A DNA stretch of 64,000 bases, from NCBI RefSeq assembly GCF_000002995.4, contig NW_025062475.1, positions 12,370,687-12,434,686 of the forward strand. The letters are read 5' to 3'. Origin of the DNA: Brugia malayi. Lineage: Eukaryota > Nematoda > Chromadorea > Rhabditida > Onchocercidae. How positions within the stretch are numbered: position 1 is the first letter of the stretch; each line of letters opens with the position of its first letter. The notes below the pieces were generated by a model. The model ran no database searches. It was not told the DNA's origin and was given only the letters and a program-made list of their open reading frames with translations. Positions 12,935 through 26,428 of this stretch are shown here, piece by piece. The position numbers and the translations under genes were made by a program.

Positions 12935-15410
12935 TGGACAGATTTTAACCTAAAAATGAAAAATTTAATTTTTCTTTTTTTTTTTTTTTTACAAATATCA
13001 TTTCAAAATTATTCACTGTACAAATTATTAAAATAACATATATTTCAATGGTAAGAATTATAATAAAACATAACGAAAAGATTGTCGCAGCGGTTAATGG
13101 TTGACATTTTTGCCATTATTATTACTACATTCAAGCAACCAAACTTTGTGATAGATGACGAATTTTTAATATAATTCAAAGCCTATCACACCTATAATTA
13201 AACATGGGAAAAAAAGTTAAGCTTAGTAATTGTTAATAGCTTAAAACATTCCTTTTAATATTTCCTTGCAAATTTTCTCATTACCTTTTTTTTCAAGAAA
13301 AAAACAGTATTTGATTTCTTTCTCATTTCATACTTCTTTTTTCATTCTACTACAAAATGTCAAGTTTATGAATAAATTTAAGAAAATAAAATATGCGTGA
13401 AATGAAAAAAAAAAAAGATTTGGGAAAGAAATAGAAAAAAAAATGATGAAAATATTATGGAATATTTTAAATAAGTCAAAGCTTATAGAAAAGTAAAATA
13501 TGAAAGAAATTTGAAATGAAAGTTTGTCCAACTAAAGTAAAGTGGGACATTTTATTTATTACTTACCACCTGCTTCCATGTTTTTTTTTTTCCTCTTTTC
13601 TTTTTATTTTCATCATATTATACTCATTAATTTACATTATTTCTTTTTTTTTTTTTTCGAGAAAAAAAAAATTCGTTTTACATATTTTGTGTTATCTGTT
13701 AGTGTTGCGATTATATTTGCTTTATTTTTGATTTTTACTTCTTTCTCTTTTTACCTGCACAGGTAGAGATATATTTTACATCTATTTCACATTTCATTTC
13801 TCTTTTCTTTCATTCTCTATTCTCACCGCTCTCTCTCTCTCTCTCTCTCCTTCTCTTCCTAATTATCATTAGTCATTAAATTCGAAATAAAAAGTTATCA
13901 CGGTTGATTTGAAGTAAAAAGAAACGTAGTTTATAGTTTGTGATAAGAGCAATAGCATAAGTTTAGTTATAAGTTTTCATTGCAAATAAATATTCAAATG
14001 CGATGTGAGTTATTCATCTGTAAAAAATAATATTTCATATAATAATATCAGGAAGCAATTAATTTTATTTCATTATGCAAATGGGGAGAAAAAAAAATTT
14101 TTTTAAATCAATAATACTTTAATAGACAAGATAGATTATATTTTAAAAAGTAATTAATAATTAATTTTAGCTTAATCAGAATATTAATTTGATGTGAGAT
14201 AATCTAAATACTGTAATAAGCAAGCATTTATAAATTACAATTATGTTAATTAACTCTTTAACTATTATATAGAATAAATATATCATTTTTGCTTCCTTCT
14301 TTTTTCTGTTAAATTTGAAATTTCATTGTTTTTATTATATGAAAATAATTTCAGTGCTAGAAAGAAAACAAGCATTTAATGCTTGTTTTTTTTTTCTTTT
14401 TTTTTGAGGAAACTAATAAGGAAGATTTATCGTACCAAGCCTGAAATTTAGTTTACTATTAGTTATATAGAAATTAGGAAAGAGATAAACTTAATTAAAG
14501 AATAATTCTTTCCATCTTATTGAAATTTAACATCATTGAATATTTTTAAATACTACTGCATTAGGGAAACACTTGTATACTTTGTTATTAGCAGAGTAAA
14601 TTACTTATATACCTTGTTATTAGTACTTAGAGGATATAGTCATACTGTAAGACATTTTAGAAAGCTTTAAATTTACAAATTTTATTCTTAGATCAAGATG
14701 AAAATTATTGATAGAACAACAAAAATGATTACATCTGAACACAATACCAAAGATGTGACAGCAATGTGATGCAAATATGACATGACATAATAATGTGACA
14801 CAAAAAATTTTCTTGCATTTCATATAGACCAGAAAATTCTCAATTAATAATTAGCATTATTTATGTTCAAACGATTTCAATTTATTCATTTATTTTTGCT
14901 TTTTAAAATTATAATAGAAACAGTTGAATAATCAAATTTAAAAGTTTTATTTTTTTGAGAGAGAGAGAGATAAAAACGATATAGCAATAAAATTTTATTT
15001 ATTTCAAATAAAATTTGTCACATTTAGTATTGCATATATTTTTACAGGTGCAAAAAATGAAAATGAATACTTTGTTGAAAAACATATTTAGATCAGACAT
15101 ATATGCAAAACAATAAATTAAAAAAAAAAAAAAAAAAAACTTATTAGTGTAAATTGGAGTAAGTTGTAAAGTTATTAGCATATTTCTGGTTAACGAAATG
15201 AATTTCATCAAGTTAATGACAATTTAGCTTAATAAGATATCATATCTATAAGTTTGTCATTTTATTTGTAGATTTTTTTTTTTTTGAGAGAAAAAAAAAG
15301 AAATGGGTGAAATTGCGGTAAATGATTTAGAAATGATGGAATCCTGAAGGTAACAACCGGAAATGCTCTGGTAAAAAAAAAAAAAAAAAACTTTATTCGT
15401 CCTTTATTCG
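12935..15410. other. intergenic DNA, no supported gene
   Basis: This is the likely promoter side of the neuropeptide gene and the 3' side of the cysteine-rich gene. It contains poly(T)/poly(A) tracts, a (CT)n run near 13825-13848 and a (GA)n run near 14957. The open frames at 13516-13766 are Phe/Tyr translations of T-rich DNA and are not credible genes. Confidence 0.6.
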
Positions 15411-18400
15411 TTAACTCCCAGTCCCTACCGCATCAGATTCATCTACTGAAGTACCATTCTTGGACGATTGCCCTGCATCGTTTAGTGGTATACCTGAAAG
15501 TAATATACCTGAAAGTTCCCTGAAAGTAACCAAAGTCTGTCAAATCATTTACATTGTAAATAAACAGTATATCAGTATTATAAATAAGTGACAATTCGGA
15601 TTAAGAATTTAATAAATTCACAGACAAAAACAATAATATCGCCTTTTTGAGTTAATACACTGAATGACATAAAATAAAAAAGCTAATTTTTTTAAAATCA
15701 TCGAAGCATTTCATATGAAAAACAAAATTTAATTTTTAAATCTAATCAAATCGCTAATTAGACATATTAACATCAATGCGGCTAATAAATCAATGTGATA
15801 TAGCTGATCCTGCATATAGCTAATTTAATATATTTAAAGTTGACATCATTTTATCATCACTTTATCATTCAGTTAATTTCTTAATGATTCATTTGTTGAA
15901 ATTGCAACAGAAATTTTTGTATTTTAAAGGAATCTCTCATCTGAACTATCCGTAATATAATAGCATTAAATCATAAAAAATTATAAAAAAATTTTTCTCT
16001 AATTTACAATTTTTTTTTTTTTTTTGAGGATATATTTCAAAAAGAAATTGGGAAAAAAAGAAAAAAGAAAAAAGAAGAGAACTAACTGAAACGTTTAACA
16101 CAATAAAATCCATTCACTTGAGCACCTGGTAAACACCTGCATATACCTAATTCACAAATTGATAAACCTTCCATAGAATTAACACATTGCTGCGTAAATT
16201 CACATGAAGCACCTATTGGCCTCAATGCTACAATAAATTTTTTTCACTTTTGAATTTGCTTTTTTTTTCTGATAAATCTCAGTTTGAAATAAAAGTCAGA
16301 AGAAAAAAAATAAAATAAAATAAAAGTTTGAAAAATGAATTAATCATTTGATTATTTATTTGCAGGAAAAATGATTGTTATTGTTGTATGATTAGTTTTA
16401 AATTGAAAGAATATATAGGCAGGTGAAGCTAATATATTAAAAATAAATGTATTAGCTTAGCAAACTTAATTTTGAAGTAAAAGAAAAAAAAAATTTTTTT
16501 TTAAAGATATGTCAATAATTCTAATTTAAAATTTCTAATAGAAGATTATTGCTATTGTTTGGAGATGAGATGAGTAAAAGCTTAAATTATTTGAAATTGA
16601 AAACATTTGCTGGAATGATCGCTTAGGATATTATATTATCATCTTTCCTTCTTTAATTCATATCCTTCAAATGACAGCTATTGAGCTATTGAAGAATCAA
16701 TTAAAAATCAATTTTTTTTTTTCCGATATTCTAAAAATATAAAAAAATAAAATGTCAACATTTTACCTGTTAATGAAAGTGGAAATATCACATTGTTGTA
16801 CTGCGGAAGACAACAAACATTGTTGTAGCATTGATAATCGTATCCACATTGACCATTTATACAAGCACTTATAGGTCCGGTATTATCCGGACATAATTTC
16901 ATTCCTGAAAATATCTTTTGCAAAGTGATCAAAAAATTGAGTAAATTCTCATTCTTAACTTAAATTTAACTAAATCACATTCTTCAATAATTCATTGGAT
17001 GTATTTTTAAAGTCGAACCAAAAATTTTTACCGGAAGTAGTAGGCCATGAATAGAAATCAGCGTGTCGTTCAGAAAAAAACGATGATTGTATTGGATTAT
17101 GCAATCGCGCTCTTAAGGTACAACAAGAACCAAAAATCAAAGTAGTTCCGGTTGGGCATACTCCGTCTACCGGAGGACCAAATACTGTCCCACGACCATC
17201 ACATTCTTTGTAGCACAACGGAGTTGAACCTTCTTTGAAACATGTATTACCTGCTGGACATTGGTCACCTGTAATATGCAAATTAATATGAAAGTTACAG
17301 AACTCATGCAGTGATAATATTAAATTTAGTTTAAATAAACATATTTACACCAATAAATATTGTAAATCACTGTGAGTGATTAGCTTCTATAAGATGTCAT
17401 CTGCTGTCCCTTTGAAAGCAAAGCAACAGACGTCTTCGAATTGACACTTTAATGGTATCGTAGAAGAAGAAACAATACCAAGCAATTCTTTATTCAAATT
17501 GAATTCTCACTTTTTCAAATTAAATTAGATGTTAAAATAACCTGGCTCAATGCATGGGCCAACAGGATCCGTTACCGGACAGCAAGAATTTATTGTCATA
17601 TCGCATTGAAAACCACCATCTGGACATTGGCCAGCAACGCATGGTCCAAGAGCATAATTAAGATTAGAGCAACGGAAAGTTTTGTCGGTTTGTGGACAAC
17701 ATTGACCATTTATACATGTATAACCAGTTGGACATAGGCCATTAATGCAAGTACCAATCGATGCAGCATTGTTTGGACATGTCCCTAAAATTATTTATTT
17801 TCAGTAAACTGAGAAAAAAGGCAAAATAAAACTTGATGTTTCTATTATTGTAATCAATGAAATCGGAAAATTTTTGATGTAATTTGATTTTGAAAAAACA
17901 ATTTTGAAGTATAAAATTAAAATTTAATATGACCAGGGATGATATTAGCGATGGTATTTGTTAAACAGCATAAATTCCCTGTGGTGCACACGAAACCTGC
18001 ACCACAGTGTCCGGAAATGCATGCACCAACAGATGGCGAACCATCAAGGCAACGAGGTGTGTTATTTGTTACATTGCAGCATAAACCTAAAGTTAAGGTA
18101 ATTAATAGAATATAATTAATTGATCTATCCTAACTTATACTTTCCATTCGTCTCTTCTCTGTCTTTTAAGATTTTTAATAATGATCGCAGTCATTTAGCA
18201 ATTGGTAGAAAAGTCTTTGTCTTTCATAGTATCAGCCAAGTGTATTTAGGTTTGAATTTTTCAGTTAATTGATTTTGCTTAAATTTACTTTTCATTTAAT
18301 TCTACTCAAAGAGGTAAATGACAGCTTTTGGCATTGTCAAATTATCGTCATTAGCATTTGAAAATGCTGCATTGCAGCATTGAGACTGAACTTAAATATT

Positions 18401-21400
18401 GTTGATAGTACTGTCTAATGAATTCCTTTAGTAATACTTAAATCACATTTTTGCTTTGCAACAATTCATTTGTTTATTTGAAAAGTGATGTGATTACGAA
18501 AATAATGTAATTAGATCTGTCCCCAATTGAGCCAATAGCCAATAAGTCTTATTTTATCATCAACGAAATAATAGAATAAAAAGAAGATACCATACCGTTC
18601 ATGCATGTAAATGATGAGCCACACTGGCCAAGAATGCAAGCCCCAGCTGCTTGGGTTCCATCAGTACAAACTGAAATTTCTTTTTTCAGCATTTCAAATT
18701 TTATCCATCAATCTTCTCTTTAAATTGCATTTGACGATGAGCAGAATTTCTGATTGGATAACATAGCAAAGTGTTATCAAATCTAAATTTGCTCTATTGT
18801 ATTTTACATTTAAATTTTCTTGCTCACATCCATCAAGAAACTAAAATTAAATAGATTGTTGGTTTTCTATATTTATGTTAGCCGAGAAAGACATTTGAAG
18901 AGTTAATTAAAAATTGTTGTATTATGCAAATCAGTAATTCATTCCTGAAATTAAGTCAACAGATAGAAAAATGTAAAAGCAAAAACAAAAAAGAGTAGAA
19001 TGAGATAGGTTTAGCTGGAAATTTAGAAATGTATCTGTTCAATTAGTTTTTAATTACTGAAACTTCTTTCTACTATATGAACATCTTACGCTAAAGAAAT
19101 CAACTGACTAAAAGTTATTTACGTTTATTTTCCACGTACATTTTTCATCTTACGTTTATATAGTAGAACGAAAATTGAATAAACATACGAAATGGATTTT
19201 TCATCGGATTAGCAGTGCTACCTATCATTGTCCCAAAATCATTTGATGGACAACAGATGTTACCCGGCGAGCAGAAATATCCACGTGCGCAACGCATATT
19301 AATGCAAGTGCCAACCGGTGATCCGCCATTTGCGCATCCATCTGTTGCAGTAATATTTCGCATTAAATAGCTTTTATCGTATTTAAATATAAATTTAATT
19401 GGATTTTCAAAATATATGTAAACAATGGATGAACGAGCAGTTTGGCTACAAATTCTACAACAAAGGCAATTTTTTTTTTTTTTTTTTCGGTATTAAAACC
19501 GAAGTATTAAAACTTTTCAGTATTAAAACTAAAATATGCAGAATGTATGAAAGTTTCTAAATTCCTAAATTTAATTTGATGAATTTTTCAAAAATTTACT
19601 AAAAGCTGTAGGATTATGTGCTGGTTGCATTTGATGAGGTATCGAGAATGGAAATTGATTCATTTGAAGTGATTGCTGATGATATGGTAATAAAGTAGTG
19701 TAGACAGGGCCTTAATTGAATTGTTTAATTTGCATATAGCAATTAAAACTTGTAATAATTAATAATACCAATTTCACGGGTTTATTAAATGAAACAATGA
19801 CAGGGAATTTGTTATGAAGTTTCTGATATGACATACTATTACAAAATTTCCTGTAAAGCAATTCTAGTAAACAAGTAAAGAACATTAAATAAGTCCAGTA
19901 AACATTTATCACATCATTGAAATGATGAATTTTGGATGTTTTTCTAATTAAATATCAAATATATTTTCCAGTAATATATTTGATAGATTATCAAAAGTTC
20001 AAAAAAGCACTTCAGCCTAATTCAAAGATACAGCTATGGTTAGAATAAAGTTAAGAAAATTGTGATACTTGATTGATCTAAGTGATTCATTCATTTATAT
20101 TTCATATGAAAATTCTAGAAAATGATCAAACCAGCGCTACAGACTAGCAATTTCCATCTTTGAAATTAATTGATTTGATTAGTATTTGAAATTAAAAATA
20201 GAGTTACTGGAACAGCTGCAAAAAGAAATATTCAATTTACCATTGGAGGAAGTACAACAATAACCGTTATTGCATGTACCGCGATGGCACGGGTTATTCT
20301 GAGAGCACTGCGTGAACGAACACGCAATTCCACCAAAAGGATTTGGCGCTGATTGTCCGTAATACCCTGAATTTGCTATTAGTATCATTTGTTGTTATGA
20401 GTTCATACGATAAGAATATCACTGGTAATTTAAATATTTACTAAACGTTTAGAATGTTTCAACCATTGCTGACAGTAAAGTAGCGAGTGATAAACCGGAT
20501 AATGTGCTATCCATTTCCGGAAAATAATCTATCATCTATTGGGATTTAATTAACACAACTTTTCATGTTTTGGCAAAAGACTGTGCATGTAAAGGGATTT
20601 CTTTCTGTTTAAAGAATTAAATACAATAAGAATAAAAAACTGAAAATATGACATAGAAATTACTAATATATCATATTCATTGATAAAATTTTATCAATTA
20701 TCAAACGCTATAGTTTCTTCGATTCTTCGGAGTTTCTTTGGAAGTCTAACAAATATTTCTGGTTGGAAATTTTAAAGAAAATTAATCCGGCAAAGTTTTA
20801 CTGTGTTTCTTTTAGATTATAAAAATTCATAAATGAAAGTTTTCCTCATTTCATCCATCATATCAACTGATCAGTATGCTTAATATTCAGTTTATTCTAT
20901 CATTTCATGAACTCTTTCCGTTTCTCTGCTCTAAATTACCGAAAAGCGCGCGTTGTATGTATTCATCCTTTTGCAAACATATTTTTCCGGAAAATTCGCA
21001 TTTTTTGATCCATCTTGGCCGTTTGTTAGCAAACATTCATTAAATTTGCATTTTTATCGATGCAGTTCGAATAGACTATTGTTAGATTTCCAGATTTCCA
21101 CTGATCGATTAAGTTGCTTTATCCATCTGCTGGAATCAATGTTGAAATAGAATTGATATTTGCAATCATCGACAGGAACTTATCATTAAATTGATTATAG
21201 TTTGATTCGAATTGTCAACCGGATTAGGTAAGCCAGATCCTTTTTTGGAAACAGCAGCTCTCTTGTTCCGGTAAATTTTGTTTGATTTTTTCCATTGATT
21301 TATCATTTTCTTCCTTCTCACTGAAGTTTCTTCAAAATTAAATGTTCTGTCTTCCTGTTCTGTACTAACTTCAGTTGTACTTCAAAATAAATAGCAATTG

Positions 21401-24162
21401 ACCGAAACAACCGGTCGTGCTAGCAATGAGTGGTCAGTATTGTGTGCTTATAAGCTTAGTGTCCACTCCTTGCAAAAGGTACTTCAGCCATTTGCTCTGC
21501 TTTATTTGTGCTTCGAAAAGATTTCCGTTTGCTACTGCAATACTGCAATCCTGTCGTGATGAACGGATTTGTTATATTTACGCTTGCTCTTTTCATTTGA
21601 ATTAACAAAAAAAACTCTGCAAAACCAGTTAGTTTTTCAATTCTGACCAAACTGTTTAAACAATAATTTCGAGAATGTGAAGTAATTGTTATCCAATGCA
21701 TTACATTAAATGTCGTCTTGAAATTTCCGAGATTGTAAGCTTCTTTTAGCCGTATGCTACATCATTGCTAGCGTTTTTGAAGAGTGAACGATTACTGTGA
21801 TAAGGAAATGATAGATGCAAGATAAAGAGGAAATGTGATTATTTGTTTTCATTCTGACAACTAAATATCAGGGATGACTGATAATTATCACCTAACAACT
21901 TTCAAATATTTAATTTTCTTTCTCAATTTAAATACTTTCAGAATTTAAGTAAAAATACAATAAATGCAATTTTGATCAGATAAATATTCACTGATATTAA
22001 ATCAGATATTAATTTTAATTTCTATAACGATATCTTTTCTTAATTATATTAGTACATATTTAGACTAATGATTTAACTAGCGAAGAAATTGAAATAAATA
22101 TTTAAACATATAATTTTGTAAGTGACGTGCAATTACGAGAACATATGCTTTATGAAGTAGTGAATAATTCAGTTATTATTACAGTTATACCTATTTGATC
22201 ATAGTTCTCATAATATATTTATTGGTTTTTCAAAAAAAAAAAGTGGTATTTTATTTAAAATACTCAATGAGTGAAACAAAAAGAGGAAAGATTCCTTCGA
22301 GAGTACCACAAAATTTTTGATAATTTTAGAGTTTTGATCTGAAAATCGAAAATCGATGTTATTTGTGATAATTAAATGAAATGATGATAATAGTTAATTA
22401 GTAAATGCGCAATAAAACTGCACAACAAAAATCGCTAACTTCAGAGCAAACTTACGTGTTCCAAGGCGACTTTGCCTGAATGCGCTTATGTCCGATGTGA
22501 TGCAGGTTTGGTGCTCAAAACTGAATATTCGTCCATCCAAACAGGATTTCCTCATCCATTGATTGGTACTAAATTCTCATTATTGCTACGATTTATTGCT
22601 TGCAAAAAAAATTTGCCTTAAATTTTAAAATTTACCTTTATTCGTTTATTTTTTTGATAAAAATATAAAAATTCTTCCACCAAACATTTCATTGATTTTT
22701 TCTAGGTAACTGCTTATACTTTTCAACTGATCAGATAACTATTTATACTTTTCAACTAATCAGGTAACTATTTATACTTTTTAACTGATCAGGTAACTAT
22801 TTATACTTTTCAACTGATTAGGTAACTATTTATACTTTTTAACTGATCAGGTAACTATTTATACTTTTCAACTGATCAGGTAACTATTTATACTTTTCAA
22901 CTAATCAGGTAACTATTTATACTTTTTAACTGATCAGGTAACTATTTATACTTTTCAACTGATCAGGTAACTATTTATACTTTTCAACTGATTAGGTAAC
23001 TATTTATACCTATTATTTAATACTTATGTTTTTGCCCTAAGTGACAATAATAAGATGGATTAATAAAATGATAGATGGTAGCAAAATGATGAATTGTTGG
23101 AAACAATGATTTTTTTTTTTCGTTTAATTAATTTCGAGAAAAACTGAACGATTCACCTTTGATCACACTGCAAGTAATTTGATGACAACTGTCCCTGCTC
23201 TTGTTGTAGGCATACGGATGACACGGAACACGGATCGCCACTTTGCGCACTTTTATCTTCTACTGCAAAATGAAATTATTCACAAAATGGTCGCTGCTAA
23301 AATTTCAAACAAATTAAAAGCCATTAGTTTATATATTATGTTTGGCATTTGTTTTCATAATTGTAGTTCAAATAATCACATGCAATAATCTATTTAATTA
23401 TACGAATAAAAATAACATCAGAAATTGTAGAAAGTTTTAAAAAAAAATTGCAAATTTATTCTACCACAAATGATATCATTGTTTGATTTAAGAGTCTGAT
23501 ACGATTCTTGCTTGTTCTCGAGTGGTAGTATGGTAATTACAGGTATTGTTGGAGTTGTTTGAGATGTTGTAGTTGATAAAGTACGACTTTTCACTACCCA
23601 AACTCCTTTACCGTTTTCTGACCTAAATTAATTTTGCATATTTTTTTTTTTTAATTATATTGTTTAATTAAGAAAAAAACTAACAGTATCTATGATTTCA
23701 TTATGCTGAATGAATTTATTACAATATTTAATAAATTTCACTATAACTTGATTACATATCTCTCCTGGAATAAATTATTTAATGATATTAAAGGTTTAAA
23801 AAACATATATTTTATCCAATTACACCATCAATATGATGAAATTTAATGCTTCGATTAACTTTCCCAAAAGATATTATCATTACTCAGTGTTAGTCTTGAA
23901 GGTATGATTTATTCAACCTCATTGGTAATTATCATCAAACTGATTGATGGATTCATTTTATTATCAGTGATAAAATTACTTACTGTAAGCTTTGTTCACA
24001 TCTGAGGAAGAACTGTGTTCCTTTCCCACCAATAGGTACATCTGAACTGTTAGCATCACATTTACCACCGATAATTGGGGTTAGCTGCTGCGTGGAAATT
24101 ACGTGAAATAAATTGCTAATTGTAAGAGTTAGAAAGTTAAAATAGATTGCGCTGTATCGCAT
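15411..24162 (-). CDS. secreted modular cysteine-rich protein (worm-type Cys-rich repeats plus C-terminal EB-like module)
   Basis: A 14-exon gene of about 669 aa. Exons: 24162-23984, 23622-23465, 23262-23157, 22568-22456, 20366-20241, 19710-19600, 19341-19189, 18670-18596, 18086-17934, 17784-17542, 17268-17032, 16904-16767, 16227-16093, 15493-15411. The start ATG at 24162 gives a signal peptide (MRYSAIYFNFLTLTISNLF). A Thr/Pro-rich segment follows, then a Cys-containing module (CLDGRIFSFEHQTC), then repeated modules of the form PVGTCINMRCARGYFC ending in CC, as in nematode WR1/lustrin-type repeats. An EB-like module (SCEFTQQC to CRCLPGAQV) precedes the acidic tail. Every intron from exon 4 onward is phase 1. 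The product is probably an extracellular matrix, cuticle or eggshell protein; its function is not known. An AATAAA signal lies only 2 bases after the stop. Confidence 0.85.
22705..23010. repeat. 29-bp minisatellite, about 10.5 copies, in an intron of the cysteine-rich gene
   Basis: Units read GGTAACTATTTATACTTTTC followed by AACTGATCA, with three variants (CAACTGATCA, TTAACTGATCA, CAACTAATCA or GATTA endings). The variant order of units 1-3 recurs as units 6-8, which suggests block duplication. The array is confined to the intron between exons 3 and 4. Confidence 0.92.
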
Positions 24163-25413
24163 CGATAATCGTTTAAAATTTGCACGGCAGTAGCTAACCA
24201 ACTTTCAATCAGCGCAGTACAACCGTTCCGTCCAAAAGCGCTTGCAGCAGTGACCGATCGCCTCGTCTCAATGACCAGCTGAGAAACTTGTTTGTACGAT
24301 CCAAACTAAACTCGTCGTGAACCGAAATGAAATGCAAGTGATGATTGCTCGGTTCTGTTTACCGACAACTTATGTTCATCCTCTTGACCACATCTGCTTT
24401 CTCTCTCTCTAATTTCCCTCAGAGAGTATCGATCTCTCCTGTTTCACCTTTCAACTTTCCCCTCTCCCCTCTAACTTAAACTAACTCTTTTATCTTATCT
24501 TCCTCAATCATTACTTATCTCAGAAAACAACGATTCTTCTTCTTTCTTTTCACTCTTTCCTGCAGCCCACAAAAGTTTTATTTTTACAATTTATTATTTC
24601 TGATAATCACATTTCACTTCATATTAAGAATTTTAACTTCTATAAATTCTGAGTAAACATAAGTTCAAACTTCACAAAAAAAAAAACATTTTGACAAATT
24701 TCTCTCTCATGTTTTAGTTCATGTGTCTCATCAAGTTGACATCATCCAAATCTTCTTCTCCCCATCTTAATCCATACATCTCATCTGGTTGACCTCATCT
24801 AAACTTTTCTGTCACATGTTTTATCACCTTTTTATCATCATACAGTAGTAAATAGATACTATCAAATCTGTTTTTGAGAAAGCAAAAATGTAAAGCAAAC
24901 GAATGGAAAATATTAGAGTAACGGATAGTAAACAAAATGCTATCTTTATATCCGATATATCCGACGAATTAATCAATAAAATTTGATGCAAATACTGAAA
25001 ATTTGAATGAATATCGCATCATTTAAAGATTAAATCAAATAAGATGGCTTAATGACTGATATCGGATGTGTTTTTTCCGGAAATGTCTTTAACGGAAATA
25101 TTCGAAAAATACCATTGTGTGATGTATAAGCATGCATAACGCCCAAATTTTTGCTTTAGAAATTTTATTTATACAAAAAGACAGATGCATGCACACAAGT
25201 GCGCTTTATTACGTACGCTTTAATTATGTAACTTCATTACGTTTTACTTCATTTCAAACATTAATGCATAATTGATCTAACTTTCAAGCATATATATATT
25301 GATAGGATAAGTGCAAAGGTCATAACTTAGTTTTAAAATATACAATTGAAAAAGCAAATTTGTTTACTTACTCTTATAGATTGCAAAAAGTATCTCTTCT
25401 ACCCATAAAATAT
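24163..25413. other. intergenic DNA with pyrimidine-rich tracts
   Basis: This is the upstream region of the cysteine-rich gene and the 3' flank of the SXP/RAL-2 gene. It contains CT-rich stretches around 24390-24560. No exon-like open frame was found. Confidence 0.55.
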
Positions 25414-26428
25414 TTAATTACTGATTAGTATTTTATCGTTGTCTTTTACTATTTCACTTTTAAAATTATCAGTTTGAGTAGTATTTTCAACTGCTTCCCA
25501 AATACTATTTCCATTTTCAAATTTGTCTTGCGCTTCGATGATCGCTTCTTCACCTAGTATCGCCCATAATTGAGTTAATTCCATCCGTTCTCTCTCGTTT
25601 AAATTATTTATGATTTCATCAATTTTAGTCTGAATCGTTTGTTGTGCAGTATCTCTGTCTGTTAGCAAATCTGTTATTTCGAAAAGAGTTCTCTTAATTT
25701 TTTCACTCCCACATGTACTGTTAACTTTATCCTTGAATATATCATAAACCATATTTTCGTATCGTAACTCTTCGTCAACGTAGTTATCAAATTGTTCCTG
25801 TAGTATATTAGTATTTTCTAATTGCATCTAATTTCTTTTACTTATTTATTTCTAAAATGAACAGAGTATCAATATCATTTTGTTATCAGTTCCAACAAAT
25901 TTATTAACTTAATAGATAAAGGCCAAAATTTTTAATTATATCGATTCGTCTTCATTTCTCTTTACCATCATTAACGGATATCAATTCGGAAAAGAAACTT
26001 AGGAATTAATTATTTTCGCGTGGTGTAAAACTCAGTGCTCTGCTATCTAATCATTAATAACATTGACAAGATGATCTAATTTTAATAATTTTTGATAAAA
26101 TTATTAAAAGAAACATTTCATTTTATTTTAATGCAAAGTGTATCAAATAAGATAGTCCTAGGCAGATAATCTTATCTTGAAAAATACTGACCAAAACTCC
26201 ATATTTTGATGCCCATTTCCTGATTGTATCCATTAACTCATTTCTGGACAAATTCATTTCTTTAAAGAAACCGCAATATTCTTCTCGTGCTTCCTCTGAT
26301 TTTGGCACAAATGGATGAAAATCATCTTCGATCCAAAATTCACAATTCGACTCTAACGATGTATATATCATAGCGAACAACAGCAGTAGTATCAATTCTT
26401 TAACATATTTCTCATTCATTTTTATCAT
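25414..26428 (-). CDS. SXP/RAL-2 family (DUF148) secreted protein
   Basis: Two exons, 26428-26192 and 25827-25414, joined in phase 0 (donor GTCAGT, acceptor AATTAG), give 216 aa. The N-terminus is a signal peptide (MIKMNEKYVKELILLLLFAM). Exon 1 carries the family hallmark EYCGFFKEMNLSRNELMDTI followed by RKWASKYGV. Exon 2 is a helical region with the typical FEITDLLTDRDTAQQTIQTK segment and a Leu-rich EXMELTQLW-like end, plus an acidic tail. SXP/RAL-2 proteins are nematode-specific secreted antigens, some of which bind fatty acids; the biochemical role of this member is not known. A CTTTCAG acceptor lies about 10 bases upstream of the ATG, which fits trans-splicing. The C-terminal exon is longer and more acidic than in the small family members. 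Confidence 0.8.

Noticed and set aside
13516..13766. Two overlapping Phe/Tyr-rich open frames
   Set aside because: They result from poly(T)/pyrimidine tracts and have no splice context or family match.
22705..23010. Regular 29-bp repeats resembling a CRISPR array
   Set aside because: The units are head-to-tail with no unique spacers, lie in an intron of a eukaryotic gene, and have no cas genes nearby.
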